Shown piece by piece: positions 48,702-56,082 of a stretch of DNA of 64,000 bases (the first letter of the stretch is position 1; the number at the start of each line of letters is the position of its first letter). The DNA comes from Bifidobacterium merycicum DSM 6492 (GTDB lineage Bacteria; Actinomycetota; Actinomycetes; Actinomycetales; Bifidobacteriaceae), in NCBI RefSeq assembly GCF_900129045.1, contig NZ_FQTX01000001.1, positions 496,001 through 560,000 on the forward strand, written 5' to 3'. The notes under the pieces were generated by a model. That model ran no database searches. It saw nothing but the letters and a program-made list of their open reading frames with translations, and had not been told where the DNA came from. Position numbers and translations under genes: made by a program.

Positions 48702-49616
48702 TCAGCCTGCCATGGAGGGGTCGATGGCAGGCAGCACGCCGGTGATGAGCAGCAGAGCCACCACGACGGCGAGCGCGATGCGGTAGATGGCGAACGCCTT
48801 ATAGGAGAAGGTGCTTACGAACTTCAGGAAGGCGATGATCACGATGTAGCCGACGAGGAACGCGACGATGGTCGCCGCGATGGTCGCGGGCCAGCCGGGG
48901 AACGCGCCGATCGCCGCGCATGCGTCGGCGGCCTTGGTGGCGGAGCATGCGTTGACGTCCTTCACCGCGGAGACCGCTTCGAGGATGCCGGCGCCGAACA
49001 CGGCGGGAATGGCCATCAGGAAGCTGGTGCGGACTGCCGCTTCACGGGTGTAACCCATGGCGCGTCCGAAGGTGATGGTGCCGCCGGAGCGGGAGACGCC
49101 GGGGATGAGGGCGAGCATCTGGCCGATGCCGAAGATCAAGGCGTCCTTGGCGGTCATCTCGTCCATGGTTTTGATCTGCTTGGAACGTGCGTCGAACACC
49201 CACAGCAGCACGCCGAAGAGGGCGAGCACGGTGACGGTGATCCACAGGTTCCTCAACGTGGTTTCGATGACGTCCTTGAACAGCAGGCCCGCGATGAGAA
49301 TGGGCAGGGTGCCGATGATGATGAACCAGCCCATTTGGGTGTCGCTGTTGTGGGCGCCCAAGCGGGACTTCCAGTCCTTACCTTCCTTGCCGAACAGGGA
49401 GCCGAACCATGAGCCCAGGATACGGATGATGTCGCGGCGGTAGTACAGGATCACGGCGAGTTCGGTGCCGATCTGGATGATGGCGGTGAAAGCTGCTCCG
49501 GGGTCGCGGCCGATCATCAGATCACCGACGATGCGGATGTGCGCGCTGGACGAGACAGGCAGGTACTCGGTCAGGGCCTGTACGAGTCCAAGGAAAATGG
49601 ATTGGATGAAATTCAT
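48702..49616 (-). CDS. uppP: Undecaprenyl-diphosphate phosphatase
   Basis: Membrane enzyme that recycles undecaprenyl pyrophosphate to the monophosphate carrier for peptidoglycan synthesis; also gives bacitracin tolerance. 304 residues with about eight membrane helices, the Glu-rich motif QALTEYLPVSSSAH (residues 14-27) and PGVSRSGGTIT (about 173-183), both in the active site. A hydrophilic segment at about 220-235 (VKDVNACSATKAADACA) adds an extra loop with two cysteines. ATG 49616 has only AGGGAAAA at some distance upstream. Confidence 0.95.
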   Translation of the reverse strand: MNFIQSIFLGLVQALTEYLPVSSSAHIRIVGDLMIGRDPGAAFTAIIQIGTELAVILYYRRDIIRILGSWFGSLFGKEGKDWKSRLGAHNSDTQMGWFIIIGTLPILIAGLLFKDVIETTLRNLWITVTVLALFGVLLWVFDARSKQIKTMDEMTAKDALIFGIGQMLALIPGVSRSGGTITFGRAMGYTREAAVRTSFLMAIPAVFGAGILEAVSAVKDVNACSATKAADACAAIGAFPGWPATIAATIVAFLVGYIVIIAFLKFVSTFSYKAFAIYRIALAVVVALLLITGVLPAIDPSMAG

Positions 49617-49788
49617 GATGTCGTTATTTTCCCTAGTTCACTTCCGTGAATTGCGGATGGTTTGCTGTATTGACTGTTGCTACTTTACTCAGGCATCATC
49701 ACGAAACCGAGGTTTTCCCAGGTATTGTCCAGATTGTCTCACGCGATGCACACAATAAGTCCATCGACCGTTCAGAAAAGGAGTCGAA

Positions 49789-50580
49789 ATGGCGACGTAT
49801 CGCAAGCATAGGGCATTCGCACCGAAGGGGTTCTTCGAATGTGAGGGACGTGGTCTGCAATGGCTGGGGGAGGCGCAAGCCCAAGGTGGCCCCAGGGTTG
49901 TCGATGTGATCGGTTGGGGTGACGGGTATCTCGATATCGAGCGCGTCGATTCCGCTATGCCGACCATCGAGGCGGCGAAGGCGTTCGGGGCCGCGTTGGC
50001 GAGGATGCATGATGCGGGTGCACCGTATTTCGGTTCGGCTCCGGCCGGCTATGAGGGGACATGCTATTTCGGCCCGCTGCAGGACCCTGTGCCGATGGAT
50101 ACCGGCGAATGGACCGACGTCGCCTCCTATTACGCGCAGGGCCGTCTGCGCCCGATGGTGGAGCTTGGCGTGAAGCGTGGTGAACTTGACCAATATGATG
50201 TGGAGCTTACGGAGGATGTGATCGCCGCGCTGCCTGATCTGCTGGGCAAGGCCGCGTCGGACAAGCCCGCGCGGGTGCACGGCGATCTGTGGAGCGGCAA
50301 TGTGATGTGGACTGCAGATCGCGGCGAGACGGAAGCGGTGCTGATCGATCCCGCCGCCCATGGCGGGCACCGCGAGGAGGATCTTTCCATGCTCGCTCTG
50401 TTCGGTGTCACGTATTACCGGGATATTCTCGAAGGCTACCAGTCCGTGCATCCGTTGAAGACCGGATGGCAGGAGCGCCAAACCCTGTGGCAGCTGTATC
50501 CGATCGCCGGGCATTGCGTGTTCTTCGGCGGCGGCTACGTGAGCCAGTACCGTTCCATGTGCCGTTCGTTGCTTCGCTGA
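49789..50580 (+). CDS. Fructosamine kinase family protein
   Basis: A 263-residue APH-like kinase. The catalytic loop ARVHGDLWSGNVMW (about 162-175) and the metal-binding LIDPAAHGGHREEDLSML (about 187-204) are characteristic of the fructosamine/ribulosamine kinase family, which phosphorylates ketoamine sugars so that they fall off glycated proteins or serve as substrates. ALARMHDAG lies in the N-lobe. The ATG at 49789 follows AAAAGGAG. It stands alone after uppP. Confidence 0.92.
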   Translation: MATYRKHRAFAPKGFFECEGRGLQWLGEAQAQGGPRVVDVIGWGDGYLDIERVDSAMPTIEAAKAFGAALARMHDAGAPYFGSAPAGYEGTCYFGPLQDPVPMDTGEWTDVASYYAQGRLRPMVELGVKRGELDQYDVELTEDVIAALPDLLGKAASDKPARVHGDLWSGNVMWTADRGETEAVLIDPAAHGGHREEDLSMLALFGVTYYRDILEGYQSVHPLKTGWQERQTLWQLYPIAGHCVFFGGGYVSQYRSMCRSLLR

Positions 50581-50711
50581 TCGATTTCCACTGCTTTTTG
50601 TGTGGTAGCAGGCTGGGACGCATGATATGGGATGAAACCGAATCGTCTGATTCCGAGTAGTCTGTTGGAGCAGGAGGGTGACATGCTTTTGAGGAGAAAG
50701 GGGAACATGTC

Positions 50712-51773
50712 ATGAATACGGAGGATCCGGTTATGTCCGGTCAGGACGCAACTCCTGCAGCGGAACCGTCGGGCCGTCCGGCCAAGAGGAAGCGCATGGG
50801 GTTCGTCGCGGCGGGTGTGGCTGTGGCGGTGCTGTTGGCGGGCGGCGGCTGGGCCGGGTGGAACGCGTACGAGGCCCACCGGCTGGAGTCGGCCCGCGCG
50901 GCGTGCGCTGACGCGTCGGAGTCGCTGCGCGTGGCGATGAACGAATACAACACGCTCAGGGACGGGCGGGTGACCGACGCGAAGGCGGTGACCGCCAAGC
51001 AGGTCGCGGACGCGAGGACCGTGACCGCGCTGGCCGAGGCGCTGGATGCGGAGGAACCGAAGACGGCCGCATGCGTGGCGGATTCCCGCGCGGACTACGA
51101 GGAACAGGCGGGCCGGGTGGAGGCGAACCGCGACAGGTACGCCAAGCACAAGTCGAGCCTCGCGAAGGCCGTGGAGGCGGTCGAGGGGTCGCGCGACGCG
51201 AAGGTTATCGCGGACGGGGCGAAGCTCCTGAACGACAGCAAGGGCAAGGTCGCGGATGAAAAGACCCGCACCGCGTTGGACAAGGCCGTCAAGGCCAAGG
51301 ACGCGCAGGCGGTCGCCAAGGCCGTGAAGGCGGTGGACGCTTCCGTGAAGGCGAAGGCCGCGGCGGACGCGAAGGCGAAGGCGGCGCAGACGCAGACGGC
51401 CCCGGCCGGTGAGACGGGTTCGGCGGCGTCCGGTTTGACCGGCGGCGGGTACGCGTCCTCCGGTTCGACCGGGTAATCCGGCGGCTACTCCGGGTATTCG
51501 TCCGGTTCGACCGGTTATTCGGGCGGGTATTCCTCCGGTTCCACTGGGTATGCGGGCGGTTCCACCGGCGGCGGGTCCGGCGCGTCGAACACCCCAGCCC
51601 AGTCCTCGAACAACGGTGGCGGTTCCAGTGCGCCCTCCCAGTCCACGAGCGGCGGGTCGGGAGCTTCGGGCAGCGGGTCAGGAGCGCCCAATATGAATGG
51701 GTGGGATAGTAGCGGCTGGGTGCCGATAGAAGGCTCCGGTAGCGTTGGCAGCAGCGGTACATATTGGTGGTGA
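50712..51773 (+). pseudogene. Membrane-anchored Ala/Lys-rich surface protein with Gly-Ser-Tyr tail, interrupted by TAA
   Basis: The first 254 codons encode a basic N-terminus, one membrane helix (GFVAAGVAVAVLLAGGGWAG), a long Ala/Lys/Asp-rich helical region with four cysteines early on, and the beginning of a Gly/Ser-rich tail. In bifidobacterial annotations, similar proteins are often labelled colicin transporter, without proof. TAA at 51474-51476 stops the frame, but the same frame continues for 98 codons of perfectly matching Gly-Ser-Thr-Tyr repeats (GSTGYSGG type) to TGA at 51771. The TAA occupies a position where the repeat has TAT, so one base change made the stop. ATG 50733 (GGAGG upstream) is an alternative start. 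Confidence 0.75.
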
Positions 51774-51795
51774 TGCTATTCCCTTGCTCCTGAGA

Positions 51796-51842
51796 GGCGA
51801 CCCAACTTACAAGGAAACCTTGTAGGTTGGGTCGCCTTCTTT
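51796..51842 (+). terminator. Terminator after the interrupted surface-protein gene
   Basis: A 19-base stem with one G-T pair (arm GGCGACCCAACTTACAAGG at 51796-51814, complement at 51818-51836), loop AAA, then TTCTTTT. It lies after the distal stop (51771), supporting 50712-51773 as one original gene. Confidence 0.9.
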
Positions 51843-51910
51843 TGTCCGCATAGACCTTTCCCGTGCGTGGGCATCGTCCGGTGCCCGCGCGGTCTAGAGA
51901 AAGGTCATGT

Positions 51911-53494
51911 ATGGGTTCCAACAAACCCCACAGGCTGCGGCGGTTCGTGAAGGCGGCCGTCGCCACGCTCGCGGCGTTCGCGGCCACGGCGACCATGGGC
52001 GTGTCGAGCGCCCAGGCCGCCGTGGACAACCCGACGCTCGCCAGCGAACCGGCGTGGACGGGCGGCGTCATCGCCGGTTTCTTCGGCGCGGGCTACGACG
52101 AGTGGCTCGGCTCCTACAACGCGGGCAACGAGAAGGGCTACTGCTACGAGTCCGGCATCCCTACCGCCAGCGCCGCGCAGTACGCGTCCCCGTCCATGGG
52201 CTGGACGCAGAAGGAGGACAGCGCCCTGTCCCGGCGCATCGGCTGGCTGCTCGCGTATCCGGGCCAGGAGGACAATTCCCTCGATAACGCGGGCGTGGCC
52301 TACGCCATCCACATCCTGAGCGGCATCGACATCGGCCAGCAGGCCACGCGAGCCAAGCTCGCGGGACTGCCCGACTCCACCCCGGTCGGCTTGTGGCATA
52401 ACGTCACGGTCGGCGGCACGAGGACGCACGAGGGGAACACCACGCTCGGCGCGGTGCGCCAGAAGGCGGCCCAGTTGTGGGCGCAGTCCGAATCCGCCTC
52501 CAAGTCCGGCAACCTCAACGTCAAGGAAATCCAGTACACGGACGCCCAGCGGCACCTGCGCACCAAGGAAATCTGGTACAAGGACGGCAACGGCCAGTTC
52601 GCCTCCACCGACGTCATCGTCACGCTCGATAACGTCTCCAAGTTCGATGCGGCGGCGAACGGCATGTACGGCGGTACCGTCTCCGCCGATGGAAAGACAT
52701 GGACCGGCAAGACCCAGCCGAGCCTCGGCGCGGCAGGCCTCCAGCTGCCGTTCACCGCGACCGGCGACGGCGGCGGAAAATACAATGTGAGCTACAAGCA
52801 AGTCTGGTACACGTACCAGTACCCGCAGAACGCGCAGGGCTTCCAGCACATGGCGAAGAAGGGCGCTGGAAATCAGGACCCGGTCAAGGTCGAATCCCAC
52901 GCTTACAACGTGCAGTGGAGCTTCCAGCCGCAGGCCGTGACCGTGACCGACCCGAAGAAGCTCGAACCCGGCGACACGCCCGTCGACAAGGTGACCAGCT
53001 CGGTCGGTGACCTCATCTCCGGCACCGGCGCGGACGGCACCACCCACAACACGTGGAACGCGAACACCGAGGTCAGGGCCGAAGGCTATTACTACACGTC
53101 CGAGGATGAGGGCATCCTCCAGCCCGTCAAGCGCAACGCGAACGAGACGGTCGACCAGTATCTGGCCCGCGTGAACAAACTGTACGGCAATCCGGTCGCC
53201 ACCGGTTCGACCGTGTTCACCGCCGCCGGGCAGACCAACACCGTCCGTGCGCAGGCCAACGGCGTGGATTACACCGTGCCCTCCGATTTGGCGGGCTACT
53301 ACGGCACGTGGGTGTGGGTGATTCGCAAGAACGCCCAGGCCCAGCCCGACCGCATCACGGGCGACTTCGTGGCCGAGGCGGGCAACAAGGACGAGGCGAG
53401 CCTGCATCACATCAATATGCAGGTGTCCAGCCAGACGGCGAACGCTACCATCACCGACAACGGCGAACTGGCCGACCGCATCACCCGCGGATAA
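51911..53494 (+). CDS. Secreted surface protein, N-terminal part of a VaFE-type adhesin (truncated)
   Basis: A 527-residue exported protein with a signal peptide (VKAAVATLAAFAATATMG, cleavage after SAQA, about residue 36) and a large beta-rich body with GYCYESG near residue 79. The body and its ending resemble the N-terminal region of bifidobacterial VaFE-repeat, LPxTG-anchored proteins. Here the gene ends at ADRITRG, at a point where such proteins normally enter their repeats, and no repeat, anchor motif or terminator follows; the convergent PAC2 gene begins 15 bases later. ATG 51911 follows AGAAAGG. A soluble, unanchored product may still be secreted. Confidence 0.7.
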   Translation: MGSNKPHRLRRFVKAAVATLAAFAATATMGVSSAQAAVDNPTLASEPAWTGGVIAGFFGAGYDEWLGSYNAGNEKGYCYESGIPTASAAQYASPSMGWTQKEDSALSRRIGWLLAYPGQEDNSLDNAGVAYAIHILSGIDIGQQATRAKLAGLPDSTPVGLWHNVTVGGTRTHEGNTTLGAVRQKAAQLWAQSESASKSGNLNVKEIQYTDAQRHLRTKEIWYKDGNGQFASTDVIVTLDNVSKFDAAANGMYGGTVSADGKTWTGKTQPSLGAAGLQLPFTATGDGGGKYNVSYKQVWYTYQYPQNAQGFQHMAKKGAGNQDPVKVESHAYNVQWSFQPQAVTVTDPKKLEPGDTPVDKVTSSVGDLISGTGADGTTHNTWNANTEVRAEGYYYTSEDEGILQPVKRNANETVDQYLARVNKLYGNPVATGSTVFTAAGQTNTVRAQANGVDYTVPSDLAGYYGTWVWVIRKNAQAQPDRITGDFVAEAGNKDEASLHHINMQVSSQTANATITDNGELADRITRG

Positions 53495-53509
53495 AGATCT
53501 GTTCGGCCG

Positions 53510-54334
53510 TCAGAACCTTTTCAGGAATTCCTCCGCTTCCTGAACCAGCTGATCGGCCTTGTGGGGATCACTGCCGGATGCTTCCTTCGACTGCTCCGCC
53601 TTATCCCAATCCTCTTCGAGCTGATGCACGTAATCGCTCAACTGATTGCTGCATCGCGTGAGCATGGAGGCCTTGGCCTGCCATTCCCGCGTCTCCCTGA
53701 TGAGTTTCGAGCTTTCGAAGCGAATGCCCAGCTTGTGCCCCAGAGCGTCAAGCAATGCCAGTGTGCCCATCGGGCAGTCGTCGTTGCCCATGTATTGCGG
53801 TACGGAAACCCATATCGACGTGCCTGCGAAACGCTGCTCGCGTGCCATGGCCTCCAATACGGTGGTGATGCCCACGGGGCCGCTGTATTCGCCGCAATCG
53901 CAATCGCTGTCGCAATCCACGTCGTCACATACGCCGACAGGGAGCGGACGCGTGTGCGTGCAATCCGCGAACATCGATCCGAGCGTGATGACGCTGCCCA
54001 CATGGAGTTCGCTGGCGATGGACAGCACTTTCTGACAATACTCGCGCCAATGGTAATTCGGTTCGGGGCCGATGAGCGTGATGAGATGCTGGTCGGGGGA
54101 GCAGGACACGTCGTAGAACGACGTCTGAGGCCAGACGATGCGCGCTTTTCCATTGACGCGGCATAGCGTCGGACGTGACACTTGGTAGTCGTAATACCCG
54201 TCGCAATTGATATGTCGTATTTCGCATGCGTCGTAGGAATCGATGAGATGATGGAGGGCGTTCGTAGCCGACTGGCACGCGTCGTTCCATCCGCCGAATG
54301 CGGCGATCAGCGTGGATTCTCGTTCTTCACTCAT
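53510..54334 (-). CDS. PAC2 family protein
   Basis: A 274-residue PAC2 (proteasome assembly chaperone 2-like) protein: TLIAAFGGWNDACQSATNAL at the N-terminus, RVNGKARIVWPQTSFYDV, LITLIGPEPNYHW, GSVITLGSMFADCTHTRP and SIWVSVPQYMG are typical. Actinobacterial members are uncharacterised; bifidobacteria are known to carry them next to no proteasome genes, so the role is open. A Cys/Asp-rich insertion (VCDDVDCDSDCDCGEYSG, about residues 138-155) is unusual. ATG 54334 has no ribosome binding site; TTG 54343 is a possible alternative. Confidence 0.85.
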   Translation of the reverse strand: MSEERESTLIAAFGGWNDACQSATNALHHLIDSYDACEIRHINCDGYYDYQVSRPTLCRVNGKARIVWPQTSFYDVSCSPDQHLITLIGPEPNYHWREYCQKVLSIASELHVGSVITLGSMFADCTHTRPLPVGVCDDVDCDSDCDCGEYSGPVGITTVLEAMAREQRFAGTSIWVSVPQYMGNDDCPMGTLALLDALGHKLGIRFESSKLIRETREWQAKASMLTRCSNQLSDYVHQLEEDWDKAEQSKEASGSDPHKADQLVQEAEEFLKRF

Positions 54335-54489
54335 ATAATGCAAGCATAGCTTGCGAATGCTTTGGAAGCGTTGATTTCATGCCGTTTTCTCTGCGGGCGA
54401 GCAGGGCGACACGCCGAGTTTGCAAATCACGCGGATATCATTATAGTAGTTACTTGTGCTCAGGCAGGAACGACTGCTAGGAGCACAAG

Positions 54490-54562
54490 GCGGACATAGC
54501 TTAGTTGGTAAAGCGCAACCTTGCCAAGGTTGAGACCGCGGGTTCGAGTCCCGTTGTCCGCT
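54490..54562 (+). tRNA. tRNA-Gly (GCC)
   Basis: Acceptor GCGGACA pairs with TGTCCGC; anticodon loop TTGCCAA gives anticodon GCC; T arm GGGTTCGAGTCCC. The 3' end lacks an encoded CCA. An identical 73-base copy lies at 54919. Confidence 0.95.
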
Positions 54563-54591
54563 CTAGGTCCGAAGAGTTGACAGACCTTTAC

Positions 54592-54662
54592 GGTGGGTTA
54601 GCCAAGCGGTTAGGCAGCGGCCTGCAAAGCCGTATAGACGAGTTCGACTCTCGTACCCACCT
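54592..54662 (+). tRNA. tRNA-Cys (GCA)
   Basis: Acceptor GGTGGGT pairs with ACCCACC; anticodon loop CTGCAAA gives GCA; 71 bases. Confidence 0.93.
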
Positions 54663-54671
54663 CTCGGACTG

Positions 54672-54697
54672 AGGCGGAGCAATCCGCCTGATTTTTT
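54672..54697 (+). terminator. Terminator between tRNA-Cys and tRNA-Val
   Basis: AGGCGGA (54672-54678) pairs with TCCGCCT (54683-54689), followed by GATTTTTT. It separates the first two tRNAs from the rest. Confidence 0.7.
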
Positions 54698-54705
54698 GCA
54701 GACCT

Positions 54706-54777
54706 GGGCGGTTGGCGCAGAGGTAGCGCACTTCCCTGACACGGAAGGGGTCACAAGTTCGAATCTTGTATCGCCCA
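54706..54777 (+). tRNA. tRNA-Val (GAC)
   Basis: Acceptor GGGCGGT pairs with ATCGCCC (one G-T pair); anticodon loop CTGACAC gives GAC; T arm contains GTTCGAATC. 72 bases. Confidence 0.94.
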
Positions 54778-54824
54778 CTCAAGCTGAAGTGATTCGGCTG
54801 AATAATTGAAGATCCGTCATGTAC

Positions 54825-54897
54825 GGGCGATTGGCGCAGCGGCTAGCGCACTTCGTTCACACCGAAGGGGTCGTAGGTTCGATTCCTACATCGCCCA
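54825..54897 (+). tRNA. tRNA-Val (CAC)
   Basis: Acceptor GGGCGAT pairs with ATCGCCC; anticodon loop TTCACAC gives CAC; 73 bases. Confidence 0.94.
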
Positions 54898-54918
54898 CGA
54901 ATCCTGTCAAGGATTTTT

Positions 54919-54991
54919 GCGGACATAGCTTAGTTGGTAAAGCGCAACCTTGCCAAGGTTGAGACCGCGGGTTCGAGTCCCGTTGTCCGCT
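54919..54991 (+). tRNA. tRNA-Gly (GCC), second identical copy
   Basis: Identical over its full 73 bases to the tRNA-Gly at 54490, 429 bases downstream; anticodon GCC. Confidence 0.95.
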
Positions 54992-55000
54992 CCATTATTA

Positions 55001-55020
55001 CCCCGCTTCGTGCGGGGTTT
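55001..55020 (+). terminator. Terminator of the tRNA cluster
   Basis: CCCCGC and GCGGGG (55001-55017) with loop TTCGT, followed by TTTCTTGTTTT. Confidence 0.85.
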
Positions 55021-55170
55021 CTTGTTTTCAAGCCCTTGTCACATGCCGATAGCGTTGTCCTTATATACGTTCCTTATTCATGGCTCTCTGTGTTTTTCGC
55101 TTTCGTATTCGCATTCACGGGTGTTTCGGCTTCGTGGAATGCAATGGAATCGTGAAGAATCGGGGAGGAG

Positions 55171-55179
55171 TTATCCACA
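55171..55179 (+). promoter_or_regulatory. Consensus DnaA box upstream of the M23 peptidase gene
   Basis: TTATCCACA, followed by TTTTCC, 77 bases before the start at 55256. Same orientation as the boxes at 21863, 21917, 22321 and 61428. Confidence 0.45.
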
Positions 55180-55255
55180 TTTTCCGTATGGCTGGACATT
55201 GCCATCCCTCATCCGTCATCGTGAAGCGGACAGACCCTAGGAAAGGAGATGAGGG

Positions 55256-55954
55256 ATGGCAGGGAACAAACAATCGGAACAGGGCAGACGAAGGGTGATG
55301 CGCATCCGCCGCATGGTGGAGGAACGATGGCGTTCGGCAAGAGCATCCGTCATATGTTTGCTGATCGTATGCGCGTTGGCGGTGCCATGCCTGGCGTGGT
55401 CCGCGCAGCCGAAGGCACATGCTTCCGGCGAACGCAGCGCCTGTAGCGCCGCACAGGGAACGGTATCAGGTGCTGCCATGGCGTCGGATACGGAGACGCG
55501 GGGTGGGTATGTGGCGGTCGAATCCGCCTTGGGGAACACCTGCCATGCGATGCTCGACTGGCCTCTGCGCAAACCGGTCAGCATGCTGAGGGCATACGAC
55601 GGGCCGGCCCAACCGTGGTTGTCCGGTCATCGAGGCGTCGACCTGAAGACAATGCCCGGCGAGGAACTTCTGGCGCCAGGCGACGGGGTGATCTCGTTCG
55701 CCGGCAAAGTGGCAGGGAAGGACGTGGTCAGCATGAAGCATGGGGAGCTGATCCTCACGTTCGAGCCTGCCGTCACGCAATCCTTTGTGGGGGCTTCCGT
55801 CAGACGAGGCGAACGGTTCGCAACCGTGGGCGAGCAGTCCGACCATTGCGACGATGTCTGCCTGCACTGGGGCATCCGCTCCGGCAAGCAGTCCTACCTC
55901 GATCCCGCATCGATGGTGTCGCCATACCGCATCGTGCTCAAGCCGGCCCGTTGA
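55256..55954 (+). CDS. M23 family metallopeptidase (cell-wall hydrolase-like)
   Basis: A 232-residue exported protein. A basic N-terminus and hydrophobic segment (VICLLIVCALAVPCLAWS, about residues 32-49) form a signal anchor or signal peptide; the rest contains the LytM/M23 fold with the zinc ligands in SGHRGVDLK and the catalytic LHWGIR. An APGDGVISFAGKVAG segment fits the first beta sheets. M23 enzymes cut peptidoglycan cross-bridges; some are inactive regulators. The spacing of zinc residues looks complete. ATG 55256 follows AAAGGAG. Confidence 0.88.
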   Translation: MAGNKQSEQGRRRVMRIRRMVEERWRSARASVICLLIVCALAVPCLAWSAQPKAHASGERSACSAAQGTVSGAAMASDTETRGGYVAVESALGNTCHAMLDWPLRKPVSMLRAYDGPAQPWLSGHRGVDLKTMPGEELLAPGDGVISFAGKVAGKDVVSMKHGELILTFEPAVTQSFVGASVRRGERFATVGEQSDHCDDVCLHWGIRSGKQSYLDPASMVSPYRIVLKPAR

Positions 55955-56013
55955 AGACAGGCGTTGCCTGCGATGCTATGCCGGGCGCGAGATGCTGGTT
56001 TTTGGACATACGA

Positions 56014-56044
56014 AAGGGGCGCGCATAGTAAATGCGCGCCCCTT
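56014..56044. terminator. Bidirectional terminator between M23 peptidase and acyl-CoA ligase genes
   Basis: AAGGGGCGCGCAT (56014-56026) pairs perfectly with ATGCGCGCCCCTT (56032-56044) between two convergent genes. Confidence 0.8.
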
Positions 56045-56082
56045 GGGAAACCCGTGGCCGGATCAGGCCGACAGGTGGAGGA

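Noticed and set aside
54563..54782. Minus-strand frames over the tRNAs (one starting MGDTRFELVTPSV)
   Set aside because: These are the well-known spurious translations of the complement of tRNA genes.
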